Below, one piece after another: positions 26,245 to 35,164 of a stretch of DNA of 64,000 bases. The stretch spans positions 62,001 through 126,000 of the forward strand of contig NZ_JAHXZN010000004.1 of NCBI RefSeq assembly GCF_019429485.1, in the 5' to 3' direction. Within the stretch, counting starts at the first letter, position 1, and the number at the start of each line of letters is the position of its first letter. Source of the DNA: Sphingomonas citri (GTDB taxonomy: Bacteria > Pseudomonadota > Alphaproteobacteria > Sphingomonadales > Sphingomonadaceae). Under the pieces are notes generated by a model. The model did not search any database. It was not told the origin of the DNA and was given only the letters and a program-made list of their open reading frames with translations. Made by a program: the position numbers and the translations under genes.

Positions 26245-27741
26245 GTGGAGCATGTCGCGGTGAACCCCTGGGTCGCGCTGGCCTATCTCGTCGCCGGCGT
26301 GTGCTTCATCCTGGCGCTGCGCGGGCTCTCCAGCCCCGCCACCAGCCAGCGCGGCAACCGCCTCGGCATGATCGGCATGGGCGTGGCGGTGGTGACGACG
26401 CTGGTCACGCACGTGCCGCTCACCGCCACGCTGATCGAGGGCGAGGACTATGCCGCGCTGATCGCCCGGGTCGACTATGCCGCGGCGTTCGAGATCGTCG
26501 CCGCGATCGCGCTGGGCGCGGTGATCGGCGTCGGCGTGGCGCGGCGGATCGCGATGACCGCGATGCCGCAGCTGGTCGCGGCCTTCCACAGCCTGGTCGG
26601 GCTCGCCGCGGTGCTGGTCGCCGCCGCCGCCTTCCTCAACCCAGTCGCGTTCGGCATCGCGGTACCGGTGATCTTCCCCGACGGCAGTGCGGCGGCGCTG
26701 ATCAACCCGGTGAGCCGAGTCGAGATGGGGCTGGGCGTGGCGATCGGCGCGATCACCTTCTCGGGCAGCGTGATCGCCTTCCTCAAGCTCAACGGCAACA
26801 TGGGCGGCAAGCCGATCCTGCTGCCGGCACGGCACGCGATCAACCTCGGCGTGCTCGCCGCGATCCTGCTGCTGGTGGCCTATTTCACCGTCGACCAATC
26901 GCCCTGGGTGTTCTGGACGGTGACCCTGCTGTCGTTCGCGATCGGCTTCCTGCTGATCGTGCCGATCGGCGGCGCCGACATGCCCGTCGTCGTGTCGATG
27001 CTCAACAGCTACTCGGGCTGGGCCGCGGCGGCGATGGGCTTCACGCTCCACAACAGCGCGATGATCATCACCGGCGCGCTGGTCGGCTCGTCGGGCGCGA
27101 TCCTCAGCTACATCATGTGCCGAGCGATGAACCGCAGCTTCGTGAGCGTGATCGCGGGCGGCTTCGGCGCCGAGGCGGCTGGCGGCGCGGGCGGCGCGGC
27201 GGCGAGCGACCGCGCCTGGAAGCGCGGCTCGGCCGAGGACGCCGCCTTCCTGATGAGCCAGGCCGAGCAGGTCATCATCGTGCCCGGCTACGGCATGGCG
27301 GTGGCGCAGGCGCAGCACGTGCTGCGCGAGATGGCGGACAAGCTCAAAGCGCACGGCGTCCGCGTGAAATATGCCATCCACCCGGTCGCGGGGCGAATGC
27401 CCGGTCACATGAACGTGCTGCTCGCCGAGGCGAACGTCCCCTATGACGAGGTGTTCGAGCTGGAGGACATCAACTCCGAGTTCGCCCAGACCGACGTGGC
27501 CTTCGTGATCGGCGCCAACGACGTGACCAACCCGGCGGCGAAGACCGACCGCGGCTCGCCGATCTACGGCATGCCCGTGCTCGACGTCGAAAAGGCCAAA
27601 ACGGTTCTCTTCATCAAACGCTCGATGGGCGGGGTCGGCTATGCTGGAGTCGACAACGAGGTCTTCTACCGGGACAATACGATGATGCTGCTCGCCGACG
27701 CCAAGAAGATGGTGGAAGAGATCGTCAAGTCGCTCGACTGA
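26245..27741 (+). CDS. pntB: NAD(P) transhydrogenase subunit beta
   Basis: The 498-residue product has about nine membrane segments followed by the soluble NADP(H)-binding domain III, with VIIVPGYGMAVAQAQH, KYAIHPVAGRMPGHMNVLLAEA and FVIGANDVTNPAA all present. It forms the proton channel together with PntAB. The start is GTG behind GGGGGAGAG, 13 bases after pntAB. Confidence 0.95.
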   Translation: MEHVAVNPWVALAYLVAGVCFILALRGLSSPATSQRGNRLGMIGMGVAVVTTLVTHVPLTATLIEGEDYAALIARVDYAAAFEIVAAIALGAVIGVGVARRIAMTAMPQLVAAFHSLVGLAAVLVAAAAFLNPVAFGIAVPVIFPDGSAAALINPVSRVEMGLGVAIGAITFSGSVIAFLKLNGNMGGKPILLPARHAINLGVLAAILLLVAYFTVDQSPWVFWTVTLLSFAIGFLLIVPIGGADMPVVVSMLNSYSGWAAAAMGFTLHNSAMIITGALVGSSGAILSYIMCRAMNRSFVSVIAGGFGAEAAGGAGGAAASDRAWKRGSAEDAAFLMSQAEQVIIVPGYGMAVAQAQHVLREMADKLKAHGVRVKYAIHPVAGRMPGHMNVLLAEANVPYDEVFELEDINSEFAQTDVAFVIGANDVTNPAAKTDRGSPIYGMPVLDVEKAKTVLFIKRSMGGVGYAGVDNEVFYRDNTMMLLADAKKMVEEIVKSLD

Positions 27742-27745
27742 CGCG

Positions 27746-28675
27746 ATGGCCCTCCCGTTCTATCACGCCGGCGGCCCGGCCACGCCCGCGTTCGCGCTCG
27801 CGAGCCTGAACGGCACCGGGGCGCTGGACGCGCGCGAGGCGATCGCGCTGCTCGGCGGCACGATCGCCGCGCACCACCCGCTCGCCGAGGCGCCGGGCGC
27901 ACTCGCCCGCTCCGACGGCGCTCCCGCGATCGTGCTCGATCTCGCCGGCGCCGACGACGCGCTGGCGCACGACGTCGTCGCCGCGGTGGACTCGCTCGCG
28001 GCGGCGCGCGCGTGGCGACTCGTCGTCGCCTTCTCGATCGCGCAGATCGATCCCGTCGTCGCCGCGCTGGGCGAGGAGGCGGGCGCGGTGCAGCTGCTGT
28101 GTGAGCCTGACCGCGCCGAGTGGATCGGCGCGCTCGCGGTCGCGGCGGCCCACGCCGGCGGCGGGGGCGTGCGCTCGCCCGAGCGCGACTCGGAGCGGCT
28201 GGCGCGGCTCAGCGCCGAGGTGGCGCGGATCGCGGCGCTGCTCGCGCAGCTGAGCGACGGCGGCGTCGGGCTCGACCGCGCGGAGGAGCCGCGGCTCGCC
28301 TTCCACCCCGCCTCCACCGCCGCGGTGACGGTCACCGCCGCCCAGCTGCGCGCCGTGCTGCGCGCGCGGCGGCTGCGCGACCGCTTCCTCGGCAAGGGCC
28401 TGTTCGAGGATCCCGCCTGGGACATGCTGCTCGACCTCTACGCCTCGCGGCTGGAAGGGCGGCGGGTCTCGGTCTCGAGCCTGTGCATCGCCGCGGCGGT
28501 GGCGCCGACCACCGCGTTGCGCTGGATCACGCGGCTGACCGAGCGGCGGCTGCTCGCGCGCACGCCCGACCCGGGCGACCGCCGCCGCGTCTTCGTCGGG
28601 CTGACCGACGAGGCGGTGCGTGCGCTACAAGCCTATCTCGGCGCGCTCGCGGAGGCGGGGCTGCCGCTGGCGTGA
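27746..28675 (+). CDS. MarR-like winged-helix protein with N-terminal receiver-like region
   Basis: The 309-residue product has a C-terminal winged helix (residues about 205-300) with RDRFLGKGLFEDPAWDMLLDLY, then VSSLCIAAAVAPTTALRWI and DRRRVFVGLTDEA. The first 150 residues are alpha/beta and may be a decayed receiver domain without a clear phospho-acceptor; this part is unassigned. The winged helix is closely related to that of the gene at 33260-33706. It starts four bases after pntB, so it may be read from the pnt promoter. Confidence 0.75.
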   Translation: MALPFYHAGGPATPAFALASLNGTGALDAREAIALLGGTIAAHHPLAEAPGALARSDGAPAIVLDLAGADDALAHDVVAAVDSLAAARAWRLVVAFSIAQIDPVVAALGEEAGAVQLLCEPDRAEWIGALAVAAAHAGGGGVRSPERDSERLARLSAEVARIAALLAQLSDGGVGLDRAEEPRLAFHPASTAAVTVTAAQLRAVLRARRLRDRFLGKGLFEDPAWDMLLDLYASRLEGRRVSVSSLCIAAAVAPTTALRWITRLTERRLLARTPDPGDRRRVFVGLTDEAVRALQAYLGALAEAGLPLA

Positions 28676-28798
28676 CGCGCGGCGTGGGGGCGCCGGTGAG
28701 ACGCCAGAGTCCGGAAGCCACGCCCGCGCAGAGCCTAACCCGTTCTTCATCCACAATAACCATAAGGGCGGCTTCGGAAATGACGTAAAGCTAGATCA

Positions 28799-30037
28799 AT
28801 GAGAACGGCCGACGATCACCGCGCGTTCGCGCCTTTGCCGCCTCCCGCTGTCGACGACGCTGATACCAGGAGGGATGATGGGAGGGCGATCAGCGCCACG
28901 CTCTCGCGTCCCCGCGAGCACCATCTCGACGCGGTACGGGGCCTCCTCATGCTGCTAGGCATCCCGTTTCATGCGGCGCATCCGTTCCGCGCCGATGGGG
29001 GGTCATGGTTCGTGCTCGCGGGTGAGCGGTCATCCGCGCTCACCGCCGCCATGGAGTTCCTGCATCTCTTCCGCATGCAGGGTTTTTTCCTGCTCGCGGG
29101 CTATTTCACGGCGATGCTGCTGCTGCGCCAGGAAGCCGGGACGTATCTCCGTTCGCGCATGACCCGCCTGCTACCACCGCTGCTGGTGTCGCTCTGTGTG
29201 TTGGTGCCGATCGCCAACCTTCTCGGTGCCTTACAGGAGCCGGACAGAGCGGCGGCGATCGCGCGCTGGCGATGGCAGCTGACCCACGTCGGGCGGCACA
29301 CGACCGGCCATCTCTGGTTCGTGATCGTCCTCCTGTATCTGTCCGTCGCCTCGGCCGCGATCTGCCGGGCCTTGCCGGCCGTGCGGGCAGGGTGGATCGC
29401 CGCTCCTGCCTGGCTCAGCCACCGCACCTTGCCCGCGCTGCTCATCGCATTGGCGCTCGTCACCGCGGTGGTGCAATCGGCGCTGCTGTTGGCCGTCAAG
29501 GTGCTGCCTGAGATCGTCAATGTTCCCGGAGCCGTCATCTTCGCGGCCGAGTATCTGCCCTATTTCGTCATCGGTGCCGCGCTCCATCGCTGCCAAGGCG
29601 CCTATCAGCAGTTCATTCGAACGAACGCGCTGGTGGCGATCATCGGGGTGGTCGCAGCCATCTATAGCGTGGGCTGGAGCGGCGACCTGCCGGCGTTCGT
29701 GCGGCGCGTTCCCGCGGCCGTCGCGGCCCTGTGTCTCACGCAGGTCATCGTGGCGGGCGCCGCGACTGTGTTCACCGCCGGACGGGCTTGGATCAAGGAA
29801 TTGGTGGACGCCTCCTTCGTGATCTACCTCGTTCACCTGCCGCTGCTGATCGGCCTGTTCTGGATCGTCGACTCGCTGACCACGTCGATCGCGCTGCGGT
29901 TCATCGTACCGAGCCTCCTGACGCTTCTGATCTCGCTCCTGATCTGGCGCGAGGTGAAGCGCGTACCGCTGCTGCTCTTCCTGCTGAGCGGCGTGCGTGG
30001 CCGGGAGCCGCGGCCCGCGTTGCCGCCGCCGGGCTGA
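28799..30037 (+). CDS. Membrane acyltransferase (Acyl_transf_3/OpgC-like)
   Basis: The 412-residue protein has about ten hydrophobic segments and the family start HHLDAVRGLLMLLGIPFHAAHPF, in which the His/Asp/Arg set is typical of acyltransferase-3 proteins. Such enzymes transfer acetyl or succinyl groups to surface sugars or glucans. The 123 bp upstream and the region downstream are less codon-biased than flanking genes. The nearest polymer gene is the Wzy-like one at 31314, so it may modify that polymer; this is an inference. Confidence 0.85.
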   Translation: MRTADDHRAFAPLPPPAVDDADTRRDDGRAISATLSRPREHHLDAVRGLLMLLGIPFHAAHPFRADGGSWFVLAGERSSALTAAMEFLHLFRMQGFFLLAGYFTAMLLLRQEAGTYLRSRMTRLLPPLLVSLCVLVPIANLLGALQEPDRAAAIARWRWQLTHVGRHTTGHLWFVIVLLYLSVASAAICRALPAVRAGWIAAPAWLSHRTLPALLIALALVTAVVQSALLLAVKVLPEIVNVPGAVIFAAEYLPYFVIGAALHRCQGAYQQFIRTNALVAIIGVVAAIYSVGWSGDLPAFVRRVPAAVAALCLTQVIVAGAATVFTAGRAWIKELVDASFVIYLVHLPLLIGLFWIVDSLTTSIALRFIVPSLLTLLISLLIWREVKRVPLLLFLLSGVRGREPRPALPPPG

Positions 30038-30341
30038 CGCCGCCGTCGTGCATCGTGAGGCGAGGCGAGCCGCTGGCGACCCACCGCGCTGGGAGGGCGC
30101 TGGCGGCGGCCGGCTTCATCGCCCTCATCCGTCGTCCTCGAACGATCGTCTCGCCACGGGTCGTGCCCCGAGGGCTGCACGGATAGTCGCGTGTTGGCCG
30201 CTACTTAGCTGCACCCGTCGGGCGTGGCTTAAGGCGAACACCCGGAGTGGGAAGACCGGCAGCGGGAAGATGGGCGAGGGGCGCGACGACGCCACGCCGC
30301 CCCGTGTGTCGCGGCATCGCCGTCGGCAAGAGCGCCGGCGT

Positions 30342-30542
30342 TTACCCGAGAGCCCCGGGACGCAGCCAGGCGATCAGCCGCTTGCAGGCGTGAGCGGCGC
30401 GCTCGAGCGCATATTCAGCGACTTCAACGAGGAAAGCCCCGTCATTCATGATCGACTCCGCTTCCGCTCGATCCTGCATCAGGAACGCGAACCCGGATGA
30501 TTCGCTACGGCGATGATCGACGGCCAGGCCTGCCTGTCCCAT
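30342..30542 (-). CDS. Possible small hypothetical protein
   Basis: A 66-residue frame with a plausible helical composition (FAFLMQDRAEAESIMNDGAF, then VEVAEYALERAAHACKRL). About 70% of third positions are G or C, lower than in neighbouring genes. No strong ribosome site is visible and an internal ATG is possible. I do not recognise it; it may be a chance frame. Confidence 0.35.
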   Translation of the reverse strand: MGQAGLAVDHRRSESSGFAFLMQDRAEAESIMNDGAFLVEVAEYALERAAHACKRLIAWLRPGALG

Positions 30543-30612
30543 CTTGAGGCGAAGCGGGCGGTCACGGCGCGGCTCACGGTTCGGGCGTCGCTCCCTCCTG
30601 GTTCGTTCGCAT

Positions 30613-30700
30613 CGCGCGTGTAGAGGAAGCGGCGACGGCGGTCCCGAGGCGTTCCTCGCGCTAGACGCTAGCTCAGGAGTAGAGCCAGCTTGTCCACACG
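30613..30700 (+). pseudogene. Decayed copy of tRNA-Val leader and 5' half
   Basis: The segment lines up with 33077-33163, the leader and 5' half of the intact tRNA-Val. Shared blocks are CGCGCGTGTAGAGG, TTCCTCGCGC, GCTCAG and GTAGAGC, in the same order and nearly the same spacing. The acceptor arm start (GACGCTAGCTCAG against GGGCGCTTAGCTCAG) and the anticodon loop are damaged, and nothing resembles the 3' half, so it cannot make a tRNA. Confidence 0.65.
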
Positions 30701-31113
30701 GCCCGCGCCATGCTTCGGACAGCCGCAGATTTCCCAGGCTTTCCGACCACCTTCAGGCGGGACTTCGGGACAATTCCGGGGCTTGCTGGTCGCGAGCGCG
30801 CCGCACATCTTCATGCGTCGCGTGCGCGTCCCGCGGCGTCGTCTTGATCAAGCGGTGCGTGAGCGCTTCCCAAGGTCGCGCACAGAAGGGTCCGCCGCGG
30901 GTATGGCGCAGGTCGCCCGTTATCGTGCACTGACGTCTGGTCCACATCGATGGATCGCCTAGGCCACGATCCCGGCGAAATGATCCGTGCAGTACTTCCT
31001 TGTATCCGTCGAACAGGCAGCAGCGCCCGAGCCGTTGGTACCAGCCGTAGAAAAACGGGGCCGATTGCATTACCCCGACCTACTCCGCCGCGGCGAAGCG
31101 CGAGGCGTCGGCA

Positions 31114-31153
31114 CGAGCCGTCATGATGTTTCGCGAGCCGTCATGATGTTTCT
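31114..31153. repeat. 20-bp tandem duplication
   Basis: CGAGCCGTCATGATGTTTC occurs twice in tandem with a 20-bp period. Only two copies exist, so this is a simple duplication, not an array. Confidence 0.7.
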
Positions 31154-31313
31154 TGCGGGTTGCTCGCCAGGTGCGCCTTGGGCGTTGGTCCGTCCAGCGA
31201 GCCAAGTGTGCGCCTTTGGGGCGAACCGCGCGGACCTGCTGCGTTGCGCCGCAATATGCTATGGCCTATCCCGCTGCCGCTCAGCCGCCCGCGGCCATTG
31301 ATAGGAAGATCTC

Positions 31314-32687
31314 TTGGGCCTAGCCGACGCCATCCGCAGGACGCTGTCGCCGCAGGCGCGCCCTGGCGAGCTTAGCTCTCAGGGCGTCGTCGATAAGTGG
31401 GCTGGGATCGGCCTCGTAACCGCTGGCGTGCTCTACGTCATCTTCACCGCGATCGGCGGGATCGTTCGAGGCGTGCTCGGGCCGGTAGGGGCAGCGCCAC
31501 TCATCTACCTTCCCGCCGTGCTCGCGATGCCGGCGCTGTTCGCGAACACGCTCGTCAGGGTCGGTGACCCGAGAACATCGACGCCGACGATCGCGGTGCT
31601 CGTGTTCCTTGCCATCGAGATCGTCATCGCCAAGCTCCTGGGCCGGGCAAACAGCGCGATCGCGTACCAGATTTACATCTTCATGGCCGGCCTGGTCATG
31701 ATGGCGGCGACCCAGCGTGGCCTGCAGGAGCGCATCATCGCAGCCATGGTGCCGATGTTCTACGTGTCGGTGATTGGCGTGTTCTTGAACGTGTTCATCG
31801 ACTTCCCATGGAAGGATGCGACCTTTGAGGTAATGGGGACGCAGCAGGGCGCGGCGCGAGAGTGGACGGCCGGCGGCGTCTCGCGTCTCGCAGGCTTCAG
31901 TCGCGCGAGCTACTTCGCTGCCGCGTGCATCCTGGTCGGCTTCTGCGCGGCAGAGCCGAAGCTCAAGTCGTTCGTGATGAAGGCTGCCGCTTGGGCGGTG
32001 GGGTTGGTTGCGATCCACCTGACTACGTCGAAGGCGCCGGAGCTGGCGATGGCTCTCCTGCCCGCTACCTACTTCCTGCTGGGACGATTGAAGGGCACCG
32101 CGGCTCCGCGGCGCAAGCTGGTCGCCAACCTCTACATGGCCCTATGGGTCGCCCTTATCTTCGCCGGCCCTCTGCTGGCGGTGACCTACGGCCGGCAGCT
32201 ATTCCCCCGCGGTCCTGGTATCGGGCCGAGCTATAGCTCCCTTGCCGACCGCGTGCTGACCACCTGGCCGAACGCGCTGGCTCTCGTGAACTGGGGTGAT
32301 CCTGTCAGCTGGCTGGTGGGGCGCGGCCTCGGCGGCATCGGCGGTCCGCAGACCGTCGCCGAGATCGATCGATACAACCCTGGTGACAATCTCGCCATTT
32401 ACCTCTTCGTCATCTTCGGCCTCGGTGCGCTTCTGATTGCCTTCTTCATCTTTCGAGGTGGTCAGCGGGCGATCCAGTCGGACCGCAGCGGTCGGCGCGA
32501 CTTCGCCATGATCATCGCGATGCTTGGCATCGGCTCCGCTTCGAACGTCATTGAAAGTGTGTTCGCCATGATGGTGCTCGGCCTTGCCATCGCCAAGCAG
32601 CCGCCCAGAGCGACTCGTGCCGCGCGCAAGCGCCGAAGCCTGCGTAGTCGCTCCTCGGGCGACCCGGCTTTAAGGACGGCCGAATGA
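31314..32687 (+). CDS. Wzy/O-antigen-ligase-like membrane protein
   Basis: The 457-residue product has about ten hydrophobic segments with a long outer loop (GRQLFPRGPGIGPSYSSLADRV to GDPVSWLVGRGLGGIGGP), the layout of Wzy-type polysaccharide polymerases. The motif GRGLGGIGG before the last segments resembles the polymerase at 54178, which has YSGVGPGQIERGGN in the same place. The start is TTG behind AGGAAG and is uncertain. Codon use is less GC-biased than in neighbours. No glycosyltransferase is adjacent, so the substrate is unclear. Confidence 0.7.
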   Translation: MGLADAIRRTLSPQARPGELSSQGVVDKWAGIGLVTAGVLYVIFTAIGGIVRGVLGPVGAAPLIYLPAVLAMPALFANTLVRVGDPRTSTPTIAVLVFLAIEIVIAKLLGRANSAIAYQIYIFMAGLVMMAATQRGLQERIIAAMVPMFYVSVIGVFLNVFIDFPWKDATFEVMGTQQGAAREWTAGGVSRLAGFSRASYFAAACILVGFCAAEPKLKSFVMKAAAWAVGLVAIHLTTSKAPELAMALLPATYFLLGRLKGTAAPRRKLVANLYMALWVALIFAGPLLAVTYGRQLFPRGPGIGPSYSSLADRVLTTWPNALALVNWGDPVSWLVGRGLGGIGGPQTVAEIDRYNPGDNLAIYLFVIFGLGALLIAFFIFRGGQRAIQSDRSGRRDFAMIIAMLGIGSASNVIESVFAMMVLGLAIAKQPPRATRAARKRRSLRSRSSGDPALRTAE

Positions 32688-33126
32688 TGCGCGGAGGCCG
32701 CTTGCGCCGCGCGCTCGCGCCTAGGCGGGCGATCGCGTAGACGAACAGTGAAGGGTGGCAGCGGTCCACCACGCCCGACTTCTGCGAAATCTTCAGCGAG
32801 CCGCAGAGAAGCTGATGATCCTACATGCGCGACGATGGCCGCGTCGAGCGTAACAGCAAGCGGGGCGGCGCGACGAGCACGCCGATGGGCTCAGGCTCGG
32901 CGGTGCGTGCCGCAGGTCCCATCTTCTGGCGGCGCACGGCAACTCCGATCGCCGAGAAGCCGCGACCATTTCAGGCTACGTCGGGTGGTCTGGGGCGCGG
33001 AACTGATGCGCTTAAGGTTATCGCCGATTGCCGCTTGGCCGCGCACTCGTCTCCGCCCCCTCTTGCTCTCCGAAGCCGCGCGTGTAGAGGGAACAGCCAC
33101 GCGGCACGCGAGGTCTTCCTCGCGCC
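32688..33126. other. Non-coding stretch before tRNA-Val
   Basis: About 440 bp with no convincing gene on either strand. Its last 50 bp contain the tRNA leader (CGCGCGTGTAGAGG at 33077-33090) that is duplicated in damaged form at 30613. Confidence 0.6.
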
Positions 33127-33202
33127 GGGCGCTTAGCTCAGCTGGTAGAGCGGCTCGTTTACACCGAGTAGGTCGGCGGTTCGAACCCGTCAGCGCCCAC
33201 CA
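33127..33202 (+). tRNA. tRNA-Val (anticodon TAC)
   Basis: A full cloverleaf of 76 nt can be drawn. The acceptor stem is GGGCGCT with AGCGCCC, the D arm GCTC/GAGC, the anticodon stem GCTCG/CGAGT with loop TTTACAC, and the T arm contains GGTTCGAACC. The anticodon is TAC, reading GUA and other valine codons. The terminal CCA is encoded. Confidence 0.95.
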
Positions 33203-33259
33203 CCGCCGTCGCCGGGAGCGACCGACGCGCGCCTCGTTCCGTCAGACGAGCGCGCCCCG

Positions 33260-33706
33260 TCACCCCAGCCCGACCCAGCTGCTCGCCAGGTACAGCTCGA
33301 TCAGCCGCAGCCCCTTGTCGCTGAGCGTCACCAGCGACCGGCGGCGGTCGTCGACGTCGGCGCGGCGCACCACCAGACCGCGCGACTCGAGCTTGCCGAG
33401 GCAGCGCAGCGCGGTGCTCGGCGGCACCGCCGCGCCGATGCACGCGCTCGACACCGGCACCAGCGCGCCGCGACCGCGGTGGATGTAGAGGTCGAGCAGC
33501 ATGTCCCAGGCGGCCTCGCCGAACAGGTCGGTGCCGAACAGCCGGTCGCGCGAGCGCCGCTCCTGGTACATCAGCTCGGCGCGCTCGAGCAGCCCGGGCG
33601 CGGGCGCCGGCTGCTGCGCCTCCTTGGCGCGCAGCCGCTCGAGCAGCGCCTCGATCTCACGGATCGCGCAGCCCAGCTCCTCGCGCGTCGCAGGTTCGTG
33701 CCTCAT
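33260..33706 (-). CDS. MarR-like winged-helix regulator
   Basis: A 148-residue protein with an N-terminal helix and a winged helix: RDRLFGTDLFGEAAWDMLL, then VSSACIGAAVPPSTALRCLG and DRRRSLVTLSDKG. It shares its domain with the C-terminus of the protein at 27746-28675. The start overlaps the end of the membrane-protein gene by 50 bp, so it is the last gene of the small operon beginning at 35028. Confidence 0.85.
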   Translation of the reverse strand: MRHEPATREELGCAIREIEALLERLRAKEAQQPAPAPGLLERAELMYQERRSRDRLFGTDLFGEAAWDMLLDLYIHRGRGALVPVSSACIGAAVPPSTALRCLGKLESRGLVVRRADVDDRRRSLVTLSDKGLRLIELYLASSWVGLG

Positions 33707-34163
33707 CGGCCGCCCCCCGCCGCTGGAAGGTCCAGTCGAACTCGCGCGCCCCCGCGCGCAGCCGGCGGTGATGCCGCGCCACGCCGATCACCAGCAGCAG
33801 CAGCCCCGGATAGGCCAGCCACGCCGCGACGCGGGTGTAGACGATCGGCAGCACCGCCGGATCGTAGGCGCGCACGCCGTGAGTCATCACCGTCAGCGCG
33901 TGGAAGGCGGTGAGATACAGCGGCCAGAAGCGGTCCGCCGTGAGGCTCACCGCCACCAGCCCGGCGAGCAGCGCGGTGTCGATCGCCACCCGCTGCCACT
34001 CGACATGGAAGTAGGTGTAACCGCGCACGTGCGGCAGCAGGTAGGAGGCGATCGCCGCCGTCAGCAGCAGCGCCGCCACCCAGCGTTCCGGCGCGCCGCC
34101 GCGCCGGAAGGCATAGAGGCAGGTGCCCAGCAGCACCGCGGCGAAGACGAGGACTCGCGTCAT
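33657..34163 (-). CDS. Hypothetical membrane protein
   Basis: A 168-residue protein with about five hydrophobic segments (for example VLVFAAVLLGTCLYAF and YPGLLLLVIGVARHH) and a short basic tail. I do not recognise the family. It lies between a small unknown protein and the MarR-like gene in what looks like one four-gene operon. The 50-bp overlap with the MarR-like gene suggests translational coupling. Confidence 0.75.
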   Translation of the reverse strand: MTRVLVFAAVLLGTCLYAFRRGGAPERWVAALLLTAAIASYLLPHVRGYTYFHVEWQRVAIDTALLAGLVAVSLTADRFWPLYLTAFHALTVMTHGVRAYDPAVLPIVYTRVAAWLAYPGLLLLVIGVARHHRRLRAGAREFDWTFQRRGAADEARTCDARGAGLRDP

Positions 34164-34208
34164 CGGCCGCTTTCCCGATCAGGTTGATCACGTTCGATCC
34201 GCCGCGGC

Positions 34209-34652
34209 TCAGGCGGTGAAGCCGGGGCGGGGATCCTGCTTGTCGGTATCGCCGTACAGCCGCACGTCGAGCCCGCGCGCCTTGGCCAGCGCCTCGAGCA
34301 GGCGGTGGACGTCGGCGGTGGCGCCCTGCCCGCCGCTGATCTGCACGGCGACGTCGCTGATCCCGGCGCGGATCGACTTGCCGACGATCGGCGCGATGTT
34401 CTGCTCGATGCGCGCGTCGATGAGCGCCGCCATGAGCCGGCCGCACACCGCGAAGGCGCGGTCCTGCAGCATCTCGAGCTCGCGCAGCAGCGTGGCGACC
34501 GCCTCGACCTCGACCGAGGCGGACTCACCGCGCGAGCTGCGCGACGACGTCGCTGAGGGTGCGGACGAAGAGAGCGAAAAGACCGAAGCCGGTGACGAGG
34601 CCGAATATGATAGCGCCGAGCCAGAAGAGGCGCTGTGCGACAGTGAGGTCAT
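34209..34652 (-). CDS. Small hypothetical protein
   Basis: The credible conserved part is the last 90 residues, a helical, soluble stretch (LLRELEMLQDRAFAVCGRLM, then AALIDARIEQNIAPIVGKSI) ending in a DVRLYGDTDKQDP tail. The start is unsure: ATG 34652 follows AAAGGGG but makes the first 40 residues serine-rich and overlaps the LuxR-type gene by 128 bp; a start nearer 34520 would be tidier but only rare codons are available. Function unknown. Confidence 0.6.
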   Translation of the reverse strand: MTSLSHSASSGSALSYSASSPASVFSLSSSAPSATSSRSSRGESASVEVEAVATLLRELEMLQDRAFAVCGRLMAALIDARIEQNIAPIVGKSIRAGISDVAVQISGGQGATADVHRLLEALAKARGLDVRLYGDTDKQDPRPGFTA

Positions 34653-35028
34653 TACCATCCCCTTTGCGGAACGGCAGCCACGGCGCGGCGGGGGCGTGTG
34701 TCGGCGCTCCCGTCCCGGCCGCGGCGGCCGGTGCCGGTGCGTCATCGCCCGGCTGGGACGGCTCTGCGGCGGGCAGGGGGGCGGGGTCTCCCACCGAGAA
34801 GCGACCCCTCGCTTCAGGGTGGGCGGCCTCGTGAGCGGCCAGCGCGGCCGCCGCGGCGGGGCGCCCGCCGACCCCGAGCAGCGCGGTCGCCTCGGTGAGA
34901 TAGCCGCTCGCCGTATTCTCCGAGATGGCGAGCGCGCGCGCGATCTCCTTCACGCGATAGCGCTGGTGGTAGAGGCGCAGGCATTCCCGTTGCCGGGTCG
35001 TCAGTTTGGCGAATCGATCCGGCGACAT
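34525..35028 (-). CDS. LuxR-type HTH protein with C-terminal membrane anchor
   Basis: The 167-residue protein has an N-terminal LuxR-like helix-turn-helix (LTTRQRECLRLYHQRYRVKE, ALAISENTASGYLTEATALL; residues 8-52), a Pro/Ala-rich linker and one C-terminal membrane helix (LFWLGAIIFGLVTGFGLFALF). No receiver or autoinducer domain is present, so it appears to be a membrane-tethered DNA-binding protein. I chose ATG 35028; the frame stays open upstream. It is the first gene of the operon down to 33260. Confidence 0.8.
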   Translation of the reverse strand: MSPDRFAKLTTRQRECLRLYHQRYRVKEIARALAISENTASGYLTEATALLGVGGRPAAAAALAAHEAAHPEARGRFSVGDPAPLPAAEPSQPGDDAPAPAAAAGTGAPTHAPAAPWLPFRKGDGNDLTVAQRLFWLGAIIFGLVTGFGLFALFVRTLSDVVAQLAR

Positions 35029-35164
35029 GGTCCCGAGATGGGATAGCGCGCGAACCAAGTCATCAACCAAGATGCGCGGCGCGTACCGCGACGGGCCGCG
35101 GGGTGCTGTCCTACATCGTCCAACATCTGCCACCCCACGCCCCTCGTTGGACGAGGGAGGGACG

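Larger units (their letters stand above)
30038..31313. other. Gene-poor stretch
   Basis: About 1.3 kb without a convincing conserved gene. It holds one possible small minus-strand frame (30342-30542), a decayed copy of the tRNA-Val leader and 5' half (30613-30700) and a 20-bp tandem duplication (31114-31153). Codon character in all frames is poor. It may be the remains of an inserted element. Confidence 0.6.

Noticed and set aside
31114..31153. Possible CRISPR-like repeat
   Set aside because: Only two direct copies in tandem with no spacer, and no cas genes in the window.
30690..31301. Several overlapping frames in the gene-poor stretch
   Set aside because: None shows a recognisable domain, ribosome site or codon bias; they look like chance frames in high-GC DNA.
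28799..33126. An integrated prophage or integrative element
   Set aside because: No integrase, phage or conjugation gene is visible, so only a decayed remnant can be suggested.
34160..34528. GTG-started 122-residue frame coupled to the LuxR-type stop
   Set aside because: Its translation is Arg/Ser/Cys-rich noise, while the alternative frame gives a coherent helical protein.
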